Notes: generated by a model not told the origin, from the letters alone. 64,000 nucleotides of DNA from UBA8514 sp034933685 (GCA_034933685.1 JAYFNB010000005.1:62001-126000); one strand, 5' to 3'. Positions 25,771-34,404 are shown, counted from the stretch's first letter. Numbers and translations are program-made.

Positions 25771-25793
25771 GAGGAGCTGCTATGCAACTCCTC
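25771..25793 (-). terminator. Hairpin after galE
   Basis: GAGGAG-c-TGC pairs with GCA-a-CTCCTC around a 3-nt loop. It is 10 bases past the galE stop; the minus-strand tail is TTACTTACTTAC, not a clean T run. Confidence 0.55.
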
Positions 25794-25802
25794 CATAAAA
25801 AT

Positions 25803-26798
25803 TCATCCATTTTGTGTAAATCTCCAACTATCTATGCACATTCGCTCTATATCAAACTTGGCTTTCCATCCTAAGAGCTCTTTCGCCTTTGTGGTATCTG
25901 CATAACATACTGCCACATCACCTTGTCGTTTTTCAACAATCCTGTATGGTATTCTTCTGCCACATGCGTTTTCATAGGCATTAATAATTTCAAGTACACT
26001 TGTACCTTTACCTGTACCCAAATTAACAGCCTCACTGCCCCTATGGCTATGCAAATATTCCATTGCCTTTATATGCCCAACTGCAAGGTCTGCCACATGA
26101 ATATAGTCCCTTACACCAGTACCATCATTGGTGTCATAATCATTTCCATACACCTTTACATATGGCAAATTTCCTGCCGCAACTTGGCTTATAATTGGCA
26201 ACAAATTGTTGGGCATACCCTTTGGTTTTTCTCCTATCAAACCGCTTTCATGGGCACCAATAGGGTTAAAATACCTTAATAGCATTACACTCCATTCAGC
26301 GTCTGCTATGCACAAATCCTTTAAAATTCGTTCTATCATCACCTTTGTAAAACCATATGGATTCGTTGCAGAAGTAGGCGAGGTTTCAACCAAAGGTACT
26401 TTTCCACTTGTTCCGTATACAGTGGCTGATGATGAAAAAACCATTCGCTTACAGCCGTTTTCCATCATTGCCTTACAAATATTGATAGTTCCTGTAATAT
26501 TATTTTCATAATACTCCAGTGGTTTTTCAACGGACTCTCCTACAGCTTTAAGTCCTGCGAAATGAATTACTGCCGAAATTTCATTTTCTTTAAAAATCCT
26601 ATCCACTCCATTGTAATCCAACATATCTGTATCGTAAAAGCAGAACTTTTTGCCTGTTATCTTTTGTATTTTTGAAATGTTTTCCCCTTCAGAATTTGAA
26701 AGGTTGTCCATAACAATAACCTCATACCCTGCCTCAATAAGTTCAACACAAGTATGACTTCCTATAAATCCATTTCCGCCTGTTACCAAAACTTTCAT
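25803..26798 (-). CDS. galE: UDP-glucose 4-epimerase
   Basis: Interconverts UDP-glucose and UDP-galactose with bound NAD. The 331-residue extended SDR protein has the NAD loop VTGGNGFIG, MDNLSN, the catalytic SSSATVYG and YGFTK (Tyr-x-x-x-Lys), and GTGVRDYIHVADLA. The ATG at 26798 lies seven bases past GGAG; the ATG six bases earlier is too close to it. The start is two bases past the stop of the upstream dehydrogenase gene, so translation is coupled. Confidence 0.95.
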   Translation of the reverse strand: MKVLVTGGNGFIGSHTCVELIEAGYEVIVMDNLSNSEGENISKIQKITGKKFCFYDTDMLDYNGVDRIFKENEISAVIHFAGLKAVGESVEKPLEYYENNITGTINICKAMMENGCKRMVFSSSATVYGTSGKVPLVETSPTSATNPYGFTKVMIERILKDLCIADAEWSVMLLRYFNPIGAHESGLIGEKPKGMPNNLLPIISQVAAGNLPYVKVYGNDYDTNDGTGVRDYIHVADLAVGHIKAMEYLHSHRGSEAVNLGTGKGTSVLEIINAYENACGRRIPYRIVEKRQGDVAVCYADTTKAKELLGWKAKFDIERMCIDSWRFTQNG

Positions 26799-26800
26799 TG

Positions 26801-27745
26801 TCATTCTCCTTGTTCACCGTAAAGACTTTTGTACAGCTTAATAAAGCTTTCGTCTCTATTTCTTATTGCCTGTTCATCTTTTCCATCTGAATAATCATAA
26901 AACCCTTTGCCTGTTTTAACGCCTAAATTTCCGTCGGCCACTAATTCTTTAAGTGCCACAGAATCCTGTGCGTTGCTTAAATCCTTAAACAAATAGCTTG
27001 TTATATTGGCAAAAGTGTCAAGACCCCCAAGGTCTGCTGTTTCAAAAGGTCCAATGCAGGCATATCTAAACCCAAGACCAAACCTCATTGCCTTGTCCAC
27101 ATCCTGGTAGGTTGCCACACCGCTTTCAACAATATGCATTGCCTCACGCAATACTGCAAACTGCAAACGGTTGCCAATAAAGCCTTGTATCTCCTTTTGA
27201 AGAACCACAGGCTTCATGTTCACTTTTTCTGTAACATAATAAATAACCTTAACTGCCTCGTCACAGGTCTTTTCGCCCTTAATAATCTCCACTAAAGGCA
27301 CAAGGTGCGGAGGATTCCAAAAGTGCATACAAGCAAACCTTTCTGGCCTCTCCACTGCCTCTGCAATGCTTGTTATGCTCATACCCGATGTATTTGTTGT
27401 AAGGACTGCATCTTTTGGCGCAATGGATGAAATTTCTCTCCAGAAGTCATGCTTAGCGTCCATGTTTTCCACTATGTTTTCAATTACATAGTCTGCATCC
27501 TTAAAACAATCCTTATTGCAAGTGAATTCAATTTTGTTAACTGCCTCCGCCGACTTTTCAGCGGTTGTCATACCTTGAAGAATAAGCCCCTGCTGATTAA
27601 TGTCTATCAACTTTTTAGCCTTTTCCAAAGACGGCTGGCTTCTATTATAAAGTGTAACCGCAAAATCAAACTTGGCAAATATCTGCACCAGAGAAATGCC
27701 CATAGTTCCTGCACCGGCAATTACTATTTTTTTTACCTCACGCAT
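26801..27745 (-). CDS. 3-hydroxyacyl-CoA dehydrogenase family protein
   Basis: A 314-residue NAD(P)-dependent dehydrogenase of the HbdA/FadB-N family. It has the Rossmann loop IVIAGAGTMGISLVQIFAKF, the conserved TNTSGMSITSIAEA with the catalytic Ser/His region ACMHFWNPPHLVPLVEI, and the C-terminal dimer domain with GFIGNRLQFAVLREAMHIVESG. In butyrate producers the Hbd sits with thiolase and crotonase genes. Here it is paired with galE, so its true substrate may be another 3-hydroxyacid or 3-hydroxyacyl-CoA. The ATG follows CGGAGG. Confidence 0.9.
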   Translation of the reverse strand: MREVKKIVIAGAGTMGISLVQIFAKFDFAVTLYNRSQPSLEKAKKLIDINQQGLILQGMTTAEKSAEAVNKIEFTCNKDCFKDADYVIENIVENMDAKHDFWREISSIAPKDAVLTTNTSGMSITSIAEAVERPERFACMHFWNPPHLVPLVEIIKGEKTCDEAVKVIYYVTEKVNMKPVVLQKEIQGFIGNRLQFAVLREAMHIVESGVATYQDVDKAMRFGLGFRYACIGPFETADLGGLDTFANITSYLFKDLSNAQDSVALKELVADGNLGVKTGKGFYDYSDGKDEQAIRNRDESFIKLYKSLYGEQGE

Positions 27746-27887
27746 AAAAAATTCCTCCGTTTAAAAATATAACAACATCTATTAGCATATTATACCATAA
27801 ATATCAACAAAAACCATATCTTTGTAGACACAACCAAAATTTGGGTTTAAAATAAAGTCGATTTTATTTTTTAACATGAGGTGTTTT

Positions 27888-28994
27888 ATGAAGAGAATTG
27901 CTGAATTATTGAAAAACGAGACTGTGCTTTTTATTGCTGCAACGGTGGCTATAATATCCATGTTTTTTGTACCGCCAAACATAAATTATATTGATTACAT
28001 AGATTTTAGGGTACTGGCTCTTTTGTTCTGCCTTATGGCAGTTGTCAGTGGAACACAAAAAGCAGGTTTATTTATCTATCTTTCTAAAAGTCTACTGTCA
28101 ATTACAAAAACTTTGCGCCAAACCTCTTTGGTACTGGTTTTGCTGTGCTTTTTTTCATCAATGCTTATAACCAATGATGTTGCCCTTATTACCTTTGTGC
28201 CACTTGCCATAGCTGTACTAAAAGAAATTGCCCCAAAAAAGATAATTTTTGTGGTGGTTATGCAAACTGTGGCGGCAAACCTTGGCAGTATGCTTACGCC
28301 AATGGGAAACCCACAAAATTTGTTTTTAACATCTTTTTATGATATTTCTATACCCAATTTCTTAAAAATTGTTGCACCAGTGGCATTATTAAGCCTTGCA
28401 CTTATTGTTATTATTGTTTGCCTTGGAAAAACCCAAATGACCTTGTCAACAGAAACAAAAATCCGGACACCTTTAGATAAAAACGCACTCCTTGTGTATC
28501 TTGCTCTTTTTGCTGTTTCTCTGATCACTGTGCTTAATATTCTAAGTTGGAAAATAACCCTTGGAATTGTTTGTATAACCTTGGTTTTAAAAGATAAAAC
28601 CATTTTTAAAGCTGTGGACTACAGCCTTCTTTTTACCTTTGTAAGCTTTTTTATTTTTGTTGGCAACATTGGAAATATAGATAAACTACGAATTTTCATT
28701 TCAAGCCTGCTTAACGGAAATGAGCTTATTTTTTCCGTAGCAATATCCCAAATTATTAGCAATGTGCCTGCCGCACTTATGCTTTCCTGCTTTACAGATA
28801 ACTTTACAGCATTGGTTTTGGGCACAAATATAGGTGGATTGGGAACACCCGTTGCATCGCTGGCAAGCTTAATTTACCTTAAACTTTATAGCAAAACTGA
28901 TAATTGCGATGTGAAAAAATTTTTGTTGTGGTTTAGCGGGGTGAATGCTGGGATTATGGTGGCGCTGTTGGGATTTGGGTTGTGCGAAATGTAA
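27888..28994 (+). CDS. Ion transporter of the ArsB/NhaD/CitMHS superfamily
   Basis: About 368 residues with roughly ten to eleven membrane helices. Typical IT-superfamily motifs are present: FFSSMLITNDVALITFVPLAIA in the first half, with the helix-break Asn-Asp, then NLGSMLTPMGNPQNLFL, and a second inverted half with SQIISNVPAALMLS and GTNIGGLGTPVASLASLI. These resemble ArsB/NhaD or dicarboxylate carriers; the transported ion cannot be assigned. The ATG at 27888 is six bases past GAGG; an earlier in-frame ATG at 27876 overlaps that site. It is divergent from the dehydrogenase gene. Confidence 0.88.
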   Translation: MKRIAELLKNETVLFIAATVAIISMFFVPPNINYIDYIDFRVLALLFCLMAVVSGTQKAGLFIYLSKSLLSITKTLRQTSLVLVLLCFFSSMLITNDVALITFVPLAIAVLKEIAPKKIIFVVVMQTVAANLGSMLTPMGNPQNLFLTSFYDISIPNFLKIVAPVALLSLALIVIIVCLGKTQMTLSTETKIRTPLDKNALLVYLALFAVSLITVLNILSWKITLGIVCITLVLKDKTIFKAVDYSLLFTFVSFFIFVGNIGNIDKLRIFISSLLNGNELIFSVAISQIISNVPAALMLSCFTDNFTALVLGTNIGGLGTPVASLASLIYLKLYSKTDNCDVKKFLLWFSGVNAGIMVALLGFGLCEM

Positions 28995-29062
28995 ATATAT
29001 GGTATATTGTTGTTGAAAGTTGAATTTTGGAATGATTGTAAAAGAACAATAAGGAGAGCACT

Positions 29063-29812
29063 ATGGAACAGCGAATAACAGATTCTGTTGAGTTTAAAAA
29101 ATGCCATAAAATTAATGAACAGTTTCTCCACTCATTAGTTGACATACTTAAAAGTAATAATGATTCTATTATTCTATTATTTGAAATATTTGCAGATAGA
29201 ATAGTATACTCATTTGAAAGTGTTGAAGATTTGATTAATTCATCATTAAAAATTATAAAACCAATAAATAAAATCTGTATTAGTGCAAAATACCCAGTAA
29301 AAGAAAAAAAATACTGTATAAACGAAATTAAACTAAGTTTTTCCAACTACCGCGAATTATTTCAAACTAACTCTACAGAAATAAAATTTAATTTTTACTC
29401 AGACGATGATTACATAATACTAAAAAATCGTATAGAAACATTACTGAAAAATTACACATTATCATATTCAATACTATCTCGAATACCTATTATTGCTATT
29501 TGTACAATCTGTATCTTTTTTGGTATTTGTATATACACCAAAAATAACCACATCATTTATCCAAAAGAGGTACAACATTTAATTATTGTCGTATCATTTT
29601 TAATGATAATCTGGTCAATATTTAATATCTCCCCTTTTAACTTTTTTGAAAGAAATAAACGTTTACTATTTCCGCTCAACGAATTTGAATTCGGAACAAG
29701 TATAAATTCAAATAAAAAAGCAAGCACATTAAGGCAGATTATTGGAATAGGAATTATCTTAACCTTTATTGTTGGTTTGCTAATAAACTATACAAGTTCT
29801 CGCTTGTTTTAA
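29063..29812 (+). CDS. AT-rich orphan membrane protein
   Basis: A 249-residue protein I do not recognise. The first 145 residues are soluble, Ile/Asn/Lys/Glu-rich and probably alternate helix and strand. Two helices follow (about 148-168 and 177-195), then a short polar loop with NISPFNFFERNKRLLFP and a last helix (about 228-245). Its base composition is more AT-rich than its neighbours and its codons favour A and T, which suggests recent acquisition. AAGGAGAGC precedes the ATG and a terminator follows, so it is a complete single-gene unit. Confidence 0.75.
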   Translation: MEQRITDSVEFKKCHKINEQFLHSLVDILKSNNDSIILLFEIFADRIVYSFESVEDLINSSLKIIKPINKICISAKYPVKEKKYCINEIKLSFSNYRELFQTNSTEIKFNFYSDDDYIILKNRIETLLKNYTLSYSILSRIPIIAICTICIFFGICIYTKNNHIIYPKEVQHLIIVVSFLMIIWSIFNISPFNFFERNKRLLFPLNEFEFGTSINSNKKASTLRQIIGIGIILTFIVGLLINYTSSRLF

Positions 29813-29838
29813 AGTTAAAATAATAATTCAAAATAATC

Positions 29839-29877
29839 AAACGGCTACAACCTCAAAAAACAAGGCTGTAGCCGTTT
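29839..29877 (+). terminator. Hairpin terminator after the orphan membrane protein gene
   Basis: AAACGGCTACA pairs with TGTAGCCGTTT; CCT/AGG extends the stem past single-base bulges. The downstream tail TTTCTC is short. Confidence 0.65.
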
Positions 29878-30053
29878 CTCATGTCATTGCCTCTCGACTC
29901 ACAATTTTTAAATCACTTATTTATTTTTTGTGAGCAAAGTAATCTTATTACAAGATTTTGCAGGTTTTATTCTGGTTTGCTAAAACTTATGCACTCAAAC
30001 TGTACTCAGAAAAATAAAGCTATATAGGACATATTAGGTATTCCTCATAAGTC

Positions 30054-30299
30054 CTATTTTAATAACTCGTCAGTTGTTATATGAAATACCTTGGCAAAAG
30101 CAACAATTTCAATGTCAGTTACAAATCTTTTACCACTCTCAATCTTTTGAATAGCATTCTTATCTAAGTCTATCCCGATTAGTTGAAGTTGATCTGCTAG
30201 CATTCTTTGTGATACAGTAGGGCTCAAAGCTTGTCTTAATTCTCTAATTTTATTGCCACAGAGGTTTAATGATCCATCTGCATTTTTGTTTTTATACAT
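30054..30299 (-). CDS. Small XRE-family helix-turn-helix regulator
   Basis: An 81-residue Cro/CI-type DNA-binding protein, all of it the HTH domain plus a short N-terminal arm. The HTH runs from GNKIRELRQAL through SQRMLADQLQLIGIDLDKNAIQKIESGKRFVTDIEIVAFAKVFHITTDELLK. I start at the ATG at 30299, which has GGAGGTG upstream. It is divergent from a 63-residue ORF, and two matching 19-bp palindromes lie between them, so it is very likely an autoregulator. The partner gene and the lack of any effector domain recall regulators of small phage or conjugative elements. Confidence 0.88.
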   Translation of the reverse strand: MYKNKNADGSLNLCGNKIRELRQALSPTVSQRMLADQLQLIGIDLDKNAIQKIESGKRFVTDIEIVAFAKVFHITTDELLK

Positions 30300-30314
30300 T
30301 TTACACCTCCACAT

Positions 30315-30333
30315 TGACATCCACTACTTGTCA
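30315..30333. promoter_or_regulatory. Operator O1 (TGACA-N9-TGTCA), overlapping a plus-strand -35
   Basis: TGACATCCACTACTTGTCA is a 19-bp interrupted palindrome. Its right arm is part of TTGTCA (30328-30333), which with TAAACT (30351-30356) at 17-base spacing makes a plus-strand promoter for the 63-residue ORF. It also covers the expected transcript start of the minus-strand promoter, whose -10 is TATAAT at 30347-30342. Confidence 0.65.
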
Positions 30334-30366
30334 TGATGTTTATTATATGGTAAACTTTAGTTGATG

Positions 30367-30385
30367 TGACACTCACTAAATGTCA
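30367..30385. promoter_or_regulatory. Operator O2 (TGACA-N9-TGTCA)
   Basis: TGACACTCACTAAATGTCA has the same 5-9-5 layout as O1 and shares the core CACTA. Centre-to-centre distance from O1 is 52 bp, about five helical turns, so two dimers could lie on one face of the DNA. It lies just downstream of the plus-strand -10. Confidence 0.65.
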
Positions 30386-30400
30386 AAAGAGGTGAATAGC

Positions 30401-30592
30401 ATGACTGATTACAAAGATATGTATTTCCTATTGCTCAACAAGATTACAGATATCATTAAAGATTTACAAGAAATTCAGCAACAAGCAGAGGAAATGTACT
30501 TAGTACAAGAGGAAAGTTCATTAAGACTCGTTGAGTTATCTAACAAAGAAGATTCTATTATTGAGCATAAAACAACCCCGAAAACCCTGTAA
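30401..30592 (+). CDS. 63-residue acidic protein divergent from the XRE regulator
   Basis: A small, helical, Glu/Gln-rich protein beginning MTDYKDMYFLLLNKITDIIKD and likely to form a short coiled coil (residues about 8-40). I have seen similar short proteins beside XRE repressors in Firmicutes genomes, but no function is established to my knowledge. The ATG at 30401 follows AGAGGTG; an in-frame ATG at 30380 lies before that site and within O2. Its last seven codons are inside the guaA terminator hairpin. Confidence 0.7.
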   Translation: MTDYKDMYFLLLNKITDIIKDLQEIQQQAEEMYLVQEESSLRLVELSNKEDSIIEHKTTPKTL

Positions 30593-30614
30593 TTACAAGG
30601 CCTTCGGGGTTGTT
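30571..30614. terminator. Bidirectional terminator shared by the 63-residue ORF and guaA
   Basis: AACAACCCCGAA pairs with TTCGGGGTTGTT, and an inner GTAATTAC palindrome extends the structure. On the minus strand it is followed by TTTTATG, directly after guaA. Confidence 0.85.
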
Positions 30615-30619
30615 AATTG

Positions 30620-32158
30620 TCATTCCCACTCTATTGTTGCTGGTGGTTTACTCGTTATATCATACACTATTCTATTAATGTGTTTAACCTCATTTACAAT
30701 TCTTACACTAACCTTATCCAGCACTTCATATGGTATTCTTGCCCAATCGGCTGTCATAAAGTCTGTTGTTGTTACGCCTCTAAGGGCAAGAGTATAGTCA
30801 TAGGTACGTCCGTCACCCATAACACCAACACTACGCATGTCTGTAATAACAGCAAAATACTGGTTAATACTTCTATCTAAGCCTGCAAGGGCAATTTCCT
30901 CACGGAAAATAGCATCCGCTTCTCTAAGTATTTCAAGTTTAGCCTCTGTAACCTCGCCAAGTACACGGATTCCAAGACCTGGCCCTGGAAAAGGCTGACG
31001 CCAAACCAATGTATCTGGCAAACCAAGCTCAATACCCATTTGCCTTACTTCGTCTTTAAATAACATTCTTAAAGGCTCAATCAACTCGTCAAAATCTACT
31101 ACGGAAGGAAGTCCGCCTACGTTATGATGGCTCTTAATTACAGCACTGTCGCCTAAACCGCTTTCAATAACGTCTGGATAAATTGTTCCCTGAACAAGGA
31201 AAGCAACCTTGCCAATTTTCTTTGCTTCGTCCTCAAATACACGAATAAATTCTTCGCCAATAATTTTTCTCTTTGCCTCTGGCTCGGAAACACCCTTTAA
31301 TTTGTTTAAAAATCTATCCTGTGCCTTTGCATGTACAAAATGACTGTCGAAGAAACCGTCAAATACCTTTTCAACTTCTTCACCTTCATTTTTACGCATA
31401 AGACCATTGTCAACAAAAACGCATGTAAGCTGTTTACCAACTGCCTTGCTAACAAGTGCCGCAACAACAGATGAATCAACTCCGCCAGAAAGTGCACAAA
31501 GTACCTTTCCATCGCCAACTTGCTTTCTTATGGCCTCAATCTGCTCGTCAATATAGCGTGTCATTGTCCAGTCACCACTGCACTCACATATTTCATAAAG
31601 GAAGTTGTGAAGCATGTCTGTTCCCTTTGGTGTATGGTTAACCTCTGGGTGGAACTGCACTGCATAAAAATTCTTTTCTGGGCATTCCATAGCCGCTGTA
31701 GGGCATGTGGAAGTAGTTGCTGTAACCTTAAATCCTTCTGGAACTTGCGAAATATAGTCTGTATGGCTCATCCAGCAAATTTCTTTTTCTTCAACGCCTT
31801 TAAAAAGTTTTGTAGTTGTTTTAATGGTAACTTCTGTTTTTCCATATTCACTTTTTTCAGATGCATCTTCAACAACACCGCCAAGGGTGTATGCCATAAG
31901 CTGACAGCCGTAGCAGATACCCAAAATAGGAATACCCATTTCAAATATTTCTTTATCAATATGTGGTGATTTTTCATCATATACGCTGTTTGGTCCGCCA
32001 GTAAAAATAATTCCCTTTGGGTTAAGTGCCTTAATTTCTTCTAACGGTGTTTTGTAGCTTTTTACCTCGCAATATACGTGGCATTCTCTTACTCGTCTTG
32101 CTATCAGCTGGTTATACTGCCCGCCGAAATCAAGTACAATAACTAATTCATTCTTCAT
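30620..32158 (-). CDS. guaA: GMP synthase (glutamine-hydrolysing)
   Basis: Converts XMP to GMP using glutamine and ATP. The 512-residue protein has the class I glutamine amidotransferase (nucleophile Cys82 in GICYGCQ; His/Glu pair in AVQFHPEVNHT), the ATP-pyrophosphatase loop ALSGGVDSSVVAAL, and the C-terminal dimer domain ending KPPATIEWE. A small oddity is the second Cys in GICYGCQ, where most homologues have Met. It lies 25 bases downstream of guaB, making a guaBA operon. Confidence 0.97.
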   Translation of the reverse strand: MKNELVIVLDFGGQYNQLIARRVRECHVYCEVKSYKTPLEEIKALNPKGIIFTGGPNSVYDEKSPHIDKEIFEMGIPILGICYGCQLMAYTLGGVVEDASEKSEYGKTEVTIKTTTKLFKGVEEKEICWMSHTDYISQVPEGFKVTATTSTCPTAAMECPEKNFYAVQFHPEVNHTPKGTDMLHNFLYEICECSGDWTMTRYIDEQIEAIRKQVGDGKVLCALSGGVDSSVVAALVSKAVGKQLTCVFVDNGLMRKNEGEEVEKVFDGFFDSHFVHAKAQDRFLNKLKGVSEPEAKRKIIGEEFIRVFEDEAKKIGKVAFLVQGTIYPDVIESGLGDSAVIKSHHNVGGLPSVVDFDELIEPLRMLFKDEVRQMGIELGLPDTLVWRQPFPGPGLGIRVLGEVTEAKLEILREADAIFREEIALAGLDRSINQYFAVITDMRSVGVMGDGRTYDYTLALRGVTTTDFMTADWARIPYEVLDKVSVRIVNEVKHINRIVYDITSKPPATIEWE

Positions 32159-32183
32159 GGAATTCCCTCCGCTTTTGCATTCC

Positions 32184-33638
32184 CTAGTATTCTACGCTGT
32201 AATTAGGTGCTTCCTTTGTAATTTGAATATCGTGAGGGTGGCTTTCTCTTAATCCTGCACTAGTAATACGAATAAATTTTCCATTCTCTCTCAAATTATC
32301 AATGGTTCTTGTTCCGCAGTAGCCCATGCCTGCTCTTAATCCACCCATAAGCTGGTAAATTGAATCCTCAACACTGCCCTTAAATGCAATACGTCCTTCA
32401 ATTCCCTCTGGAACAAGTTTTTTCTGGTCTTCTTGGAAATATCGGTCTTTGCTGCCCTTTTCCATAGCCGCAATTGAGCCCATTCCACGATACACCTTGT
32501 ATTTTCTTCCTTGGTAAATTTCAGTATCTCCAGGGCTTTCTTCACATCCTGCAAAGTAACTGCCCATCATGCATACGCTTGCACCTGCGGCAAATGCCTT
32601 AACAATATCGCCAGAATATTTAATGCCTCCGTCTGCAATAATTGGCACACCATATTTTTTTGCTACCTCGGCACAGTCAAAAACGGCTGTAATCTGCGGT
32701 ACACCAATGCCTGCAACAACACGCGTTGTACAAATTGAACCAGGGCCAATACCTACCTTAACTGCATTTGCACCTGCTTTAATAAGCTCCTCTGTAGCCT
32801 CTCCGGTTGCCACGTTTCCTGCAATAAGCTGAAGGTCTGGAAAAGCTGTTTTAATCTTTTTAACTGTATTAATAACACCTTGCGAATGTCCGTGGGCTGT
32901 ATCAATAACAACAACATCAACATTTACCTTAACCAACGCCTCAATGCGGTCAAGTACGTCCATTGTTGCCCCAACTGCTGCACCAACAACCAAACGTCCA
33001 TGCTCGTCCTTGGCACTGTTAGGGTATTTAATTGCCTTTTCAATATCTTTTATGGTAATAAGACCTTTAAGGTATCCGTCTTTATCTACAATCGGAAGTT
33101 TTTCTATTTTGTAGGTGGTAAGGATTTCCTGTGCCGCCTCTAAAGTTGTTCCTTCTGGTGCGGTTATAAGTTTTTCCTTTGTCATTACCTCGCTTATAAC
33201 TTTGTTATGATTTTTTTCAAACCTTATGTCTCTGTTTGTAATTATACCAACTAATTTCCCTTCAACAGTTATGGGCACGCCTGAAATATGGAATTTAGCC
33301 ATAAGCTGGTCTGCCTCGTAAACATAATGGTCGGGTGTAAGCCAGAATGGGTCAATAATAACTCCATTTTCAGACCTTTTTACTTTGTCTACTTCTTCTG
33401 CCTGCTGTGAAATGGACATATTTTTGTGTATAATACCAATGCCACCCTGACGTGCAACGGCAATAGCCATTTTTGCCTCTGTAACAGTGTCCATTCCCGC
33501 ACTCATAACAGGTGCATTAAGTTTAATTTTTTGTGTAAGATGTGTTGAAATATCAACGTCTTTCGGCAAAATATCACTTTTTGCAGGCACCAAAAGTACG
33601 TCATCAAATGTTAATCCTTCTTTAACAAGTTTATACAT
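32184..33638 (-). CDS. guaB: IMP dehydrogenase
   Basis: Oxidises IMP to XMP, the committed step of GMP synthesis. The 484-residue TIM-barrel enzyme carries a pair of CBS domains inserted at about residues 95-210 (SEVMTKEKLITAPEGTTLEAAQEIL). The catalytic loop GIGPGSICTTRVVAG contains the nucleophilic Cys, and the flap has GYCGTRTIDNLREN. The N-terminal AGMDTVTE is typical. The ATG has GGGGAG and AGGAAA upstream. Confidence 0.97.
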   Translation of the reverse strand: MYKLVKEGLTFDDVLLVPAKSDILPKDVDISTHLTQKIKLNAPVMSAGMDTVTEAKMAIAVARQGGIGIIHKNMSISQQAEEVDKVKRSENGVIIDPFWLTPDHYVYEADQLMAKFHISGVPITVEGKLVGIITNRDIRFEKNHNKVISEVMTKEKLITAPEGTTLEAAQEILTTYKIEKLPIVDKDGYLKGLITIKDIEKAIKYPNSAKDEHGRLVVGAAVGATMDVLDRIEALVKVNVDVVVIDTAHGHSQGVINTVKKIKTAFPDLQLIAGNVATGEATEELIKAGANAVKVGIGPGSICTTRVVAGIGVPQITAVFDCAEVAKKYGVPIIADGGIKYSGDIVKAFAAGASVCMMGSYFAGCEESPGDTEIYQGRKYKVYRGMGSIAAMEKGSKDRYFQEDQKKLVPEGIEGRIAFKGSVEDSIYQLMGGLRAGMGYCGTRTIDNLRENGKFIRITSAGLRESHPHDIQITKEAPNYSVEY

Positions 33639-33718
33639 TTTTTCCTATCTCCCCTTAATAAATTTTATGTATTTTCTCTTACCATGCAAACTTCGCTCAA
33701 TTTGCTTATAATTTCGCT

Positions 33719-33747
33719 AGTTTATCAAACTTGGTTATAGTTGTCAA
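33719..33747 (-). promoter_or_regulatory. Sigma-A promoter of guaBA
   Basis: A consensus TTGACA (33747-33742) and TAAACT (33724-33719) are spaced by 17 bases, predicting a leader of about 75 nt. That leader has only a weak hairpin (GCAAA/TTTGC) and no purine-riboswitch core. Confidence 0.7.
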
Positions 33748-33806
33748 CCTCAATTTACTTTTTTATTTATAGTATCATAAGGGCTTTTTTTTTACAATAA
33801 TCAACA

Positions 33807-33839
33807 CAAAAAGTTGCAGACAATGTCTACAACTTTTTG
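33807..33839 (-). terminator. Intrinsic terminator of spoVT
   Basis: CAAAAAGTTG-c-AGAC pairs with GTCT-a-CAACTTTTTG around AAT, with one mismatch. It sits 19 bases past the spoVT stop. Confidence 0.8.
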
Positions 33840-33858
33840 TACTTCTACCTATTTTAGT

Positions 33859-34404
33859 TTACTGTTCCATCTGTTTTCCTAAAAATCCTGCGGCAGTTTG
33901 AGCAAGCTTGCCTTCAACCTCTCCCATCTTTTTGTCTTGGGATAAAAATACTACCGCACCCAAAACATCTCCTTCAGAAATAATAGGCATAACAAGCTGA
34001 TAGTTATAGGAACCTTCAACATCGTCCTCTAAAAGAGGAACAAAGCTGCTTTCATTTCTTCCTGCATTAACAGCGTTTCTAGCGTTTATACATTTTTCCA
34101 TAGCCGCACTAATGTGTTTTTCAAGAAAATCTTTTTTAGGCCCTCCCGAAACAGCAATGATTTGGTCTTTGTCCACAATACAGGTTATATGTCCTGCTGA
34201 CTGCGCAAGGCTTTCGGCATATTCTTTTGCAAATGCACCAAGTTCTCCAATAGGTGAATATTTTTTAAGGATTATTTCTCCCTCTCTATCAGTAAATATT
34301 TCTAAGGGGTCTCCTTCTCTTATTCGCATCGTTCTTCTAATTTCCTTAGGTATAACTACACGTCCTAAGTCATCAATTCTGCGTACAATTCCCGTTGCTT
34401 TCAT
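33859..34404 (-). CDS. spoVT: Stage V sporulation protein T (AbrB-type regulator)
   Basis: SpoVT tunes forespore (sigma-G) gene expression. The 181-residue protein has the swapped-hairpin AbrB domain MKATGIVRRIDDLGRVVIPKEIRRT at the N-terminus and a GAF-like C-terminal domain (YNYQLVMPIISEGDVLGAVVFLS). The ATG at 34404 has GGGAGGA upstream; the frame continues upstream to 34461 without a good site. Presence of this gene is strong evidence for an endospore former. Confidence 0.94.
   Translation of the reverse strand: MKATGIVRRIDDLGRVVIPKEIRRTMRIREGDPLEIFTDREGEIILKKYSPIGELGAFAKEYAESLAQSAGHITCIVDKDQIIAVSGGPKKDFLEKHISAAMEKCINARNAVNAGRNESSFVPLLEDDVEGSYNYQLVMPIISEGDVLGAVVFLSQDKKMGEVEGKLAQTAAGFLGKQMEQ

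Noticed and set aside
28995..30619. Phage, IS or integrase remnants in the accessory-like stretch
   Set aside because: No transposase or recombinase motif in any frame; only the XRE pair and a weak repeat of the guaA end are seen.
33639..33718. Guanine/purine riboswitch before guaB
   Set aside because: The predicted leader is only about 75 nt and shows no three-way-junction purine aptamer core or terminator.
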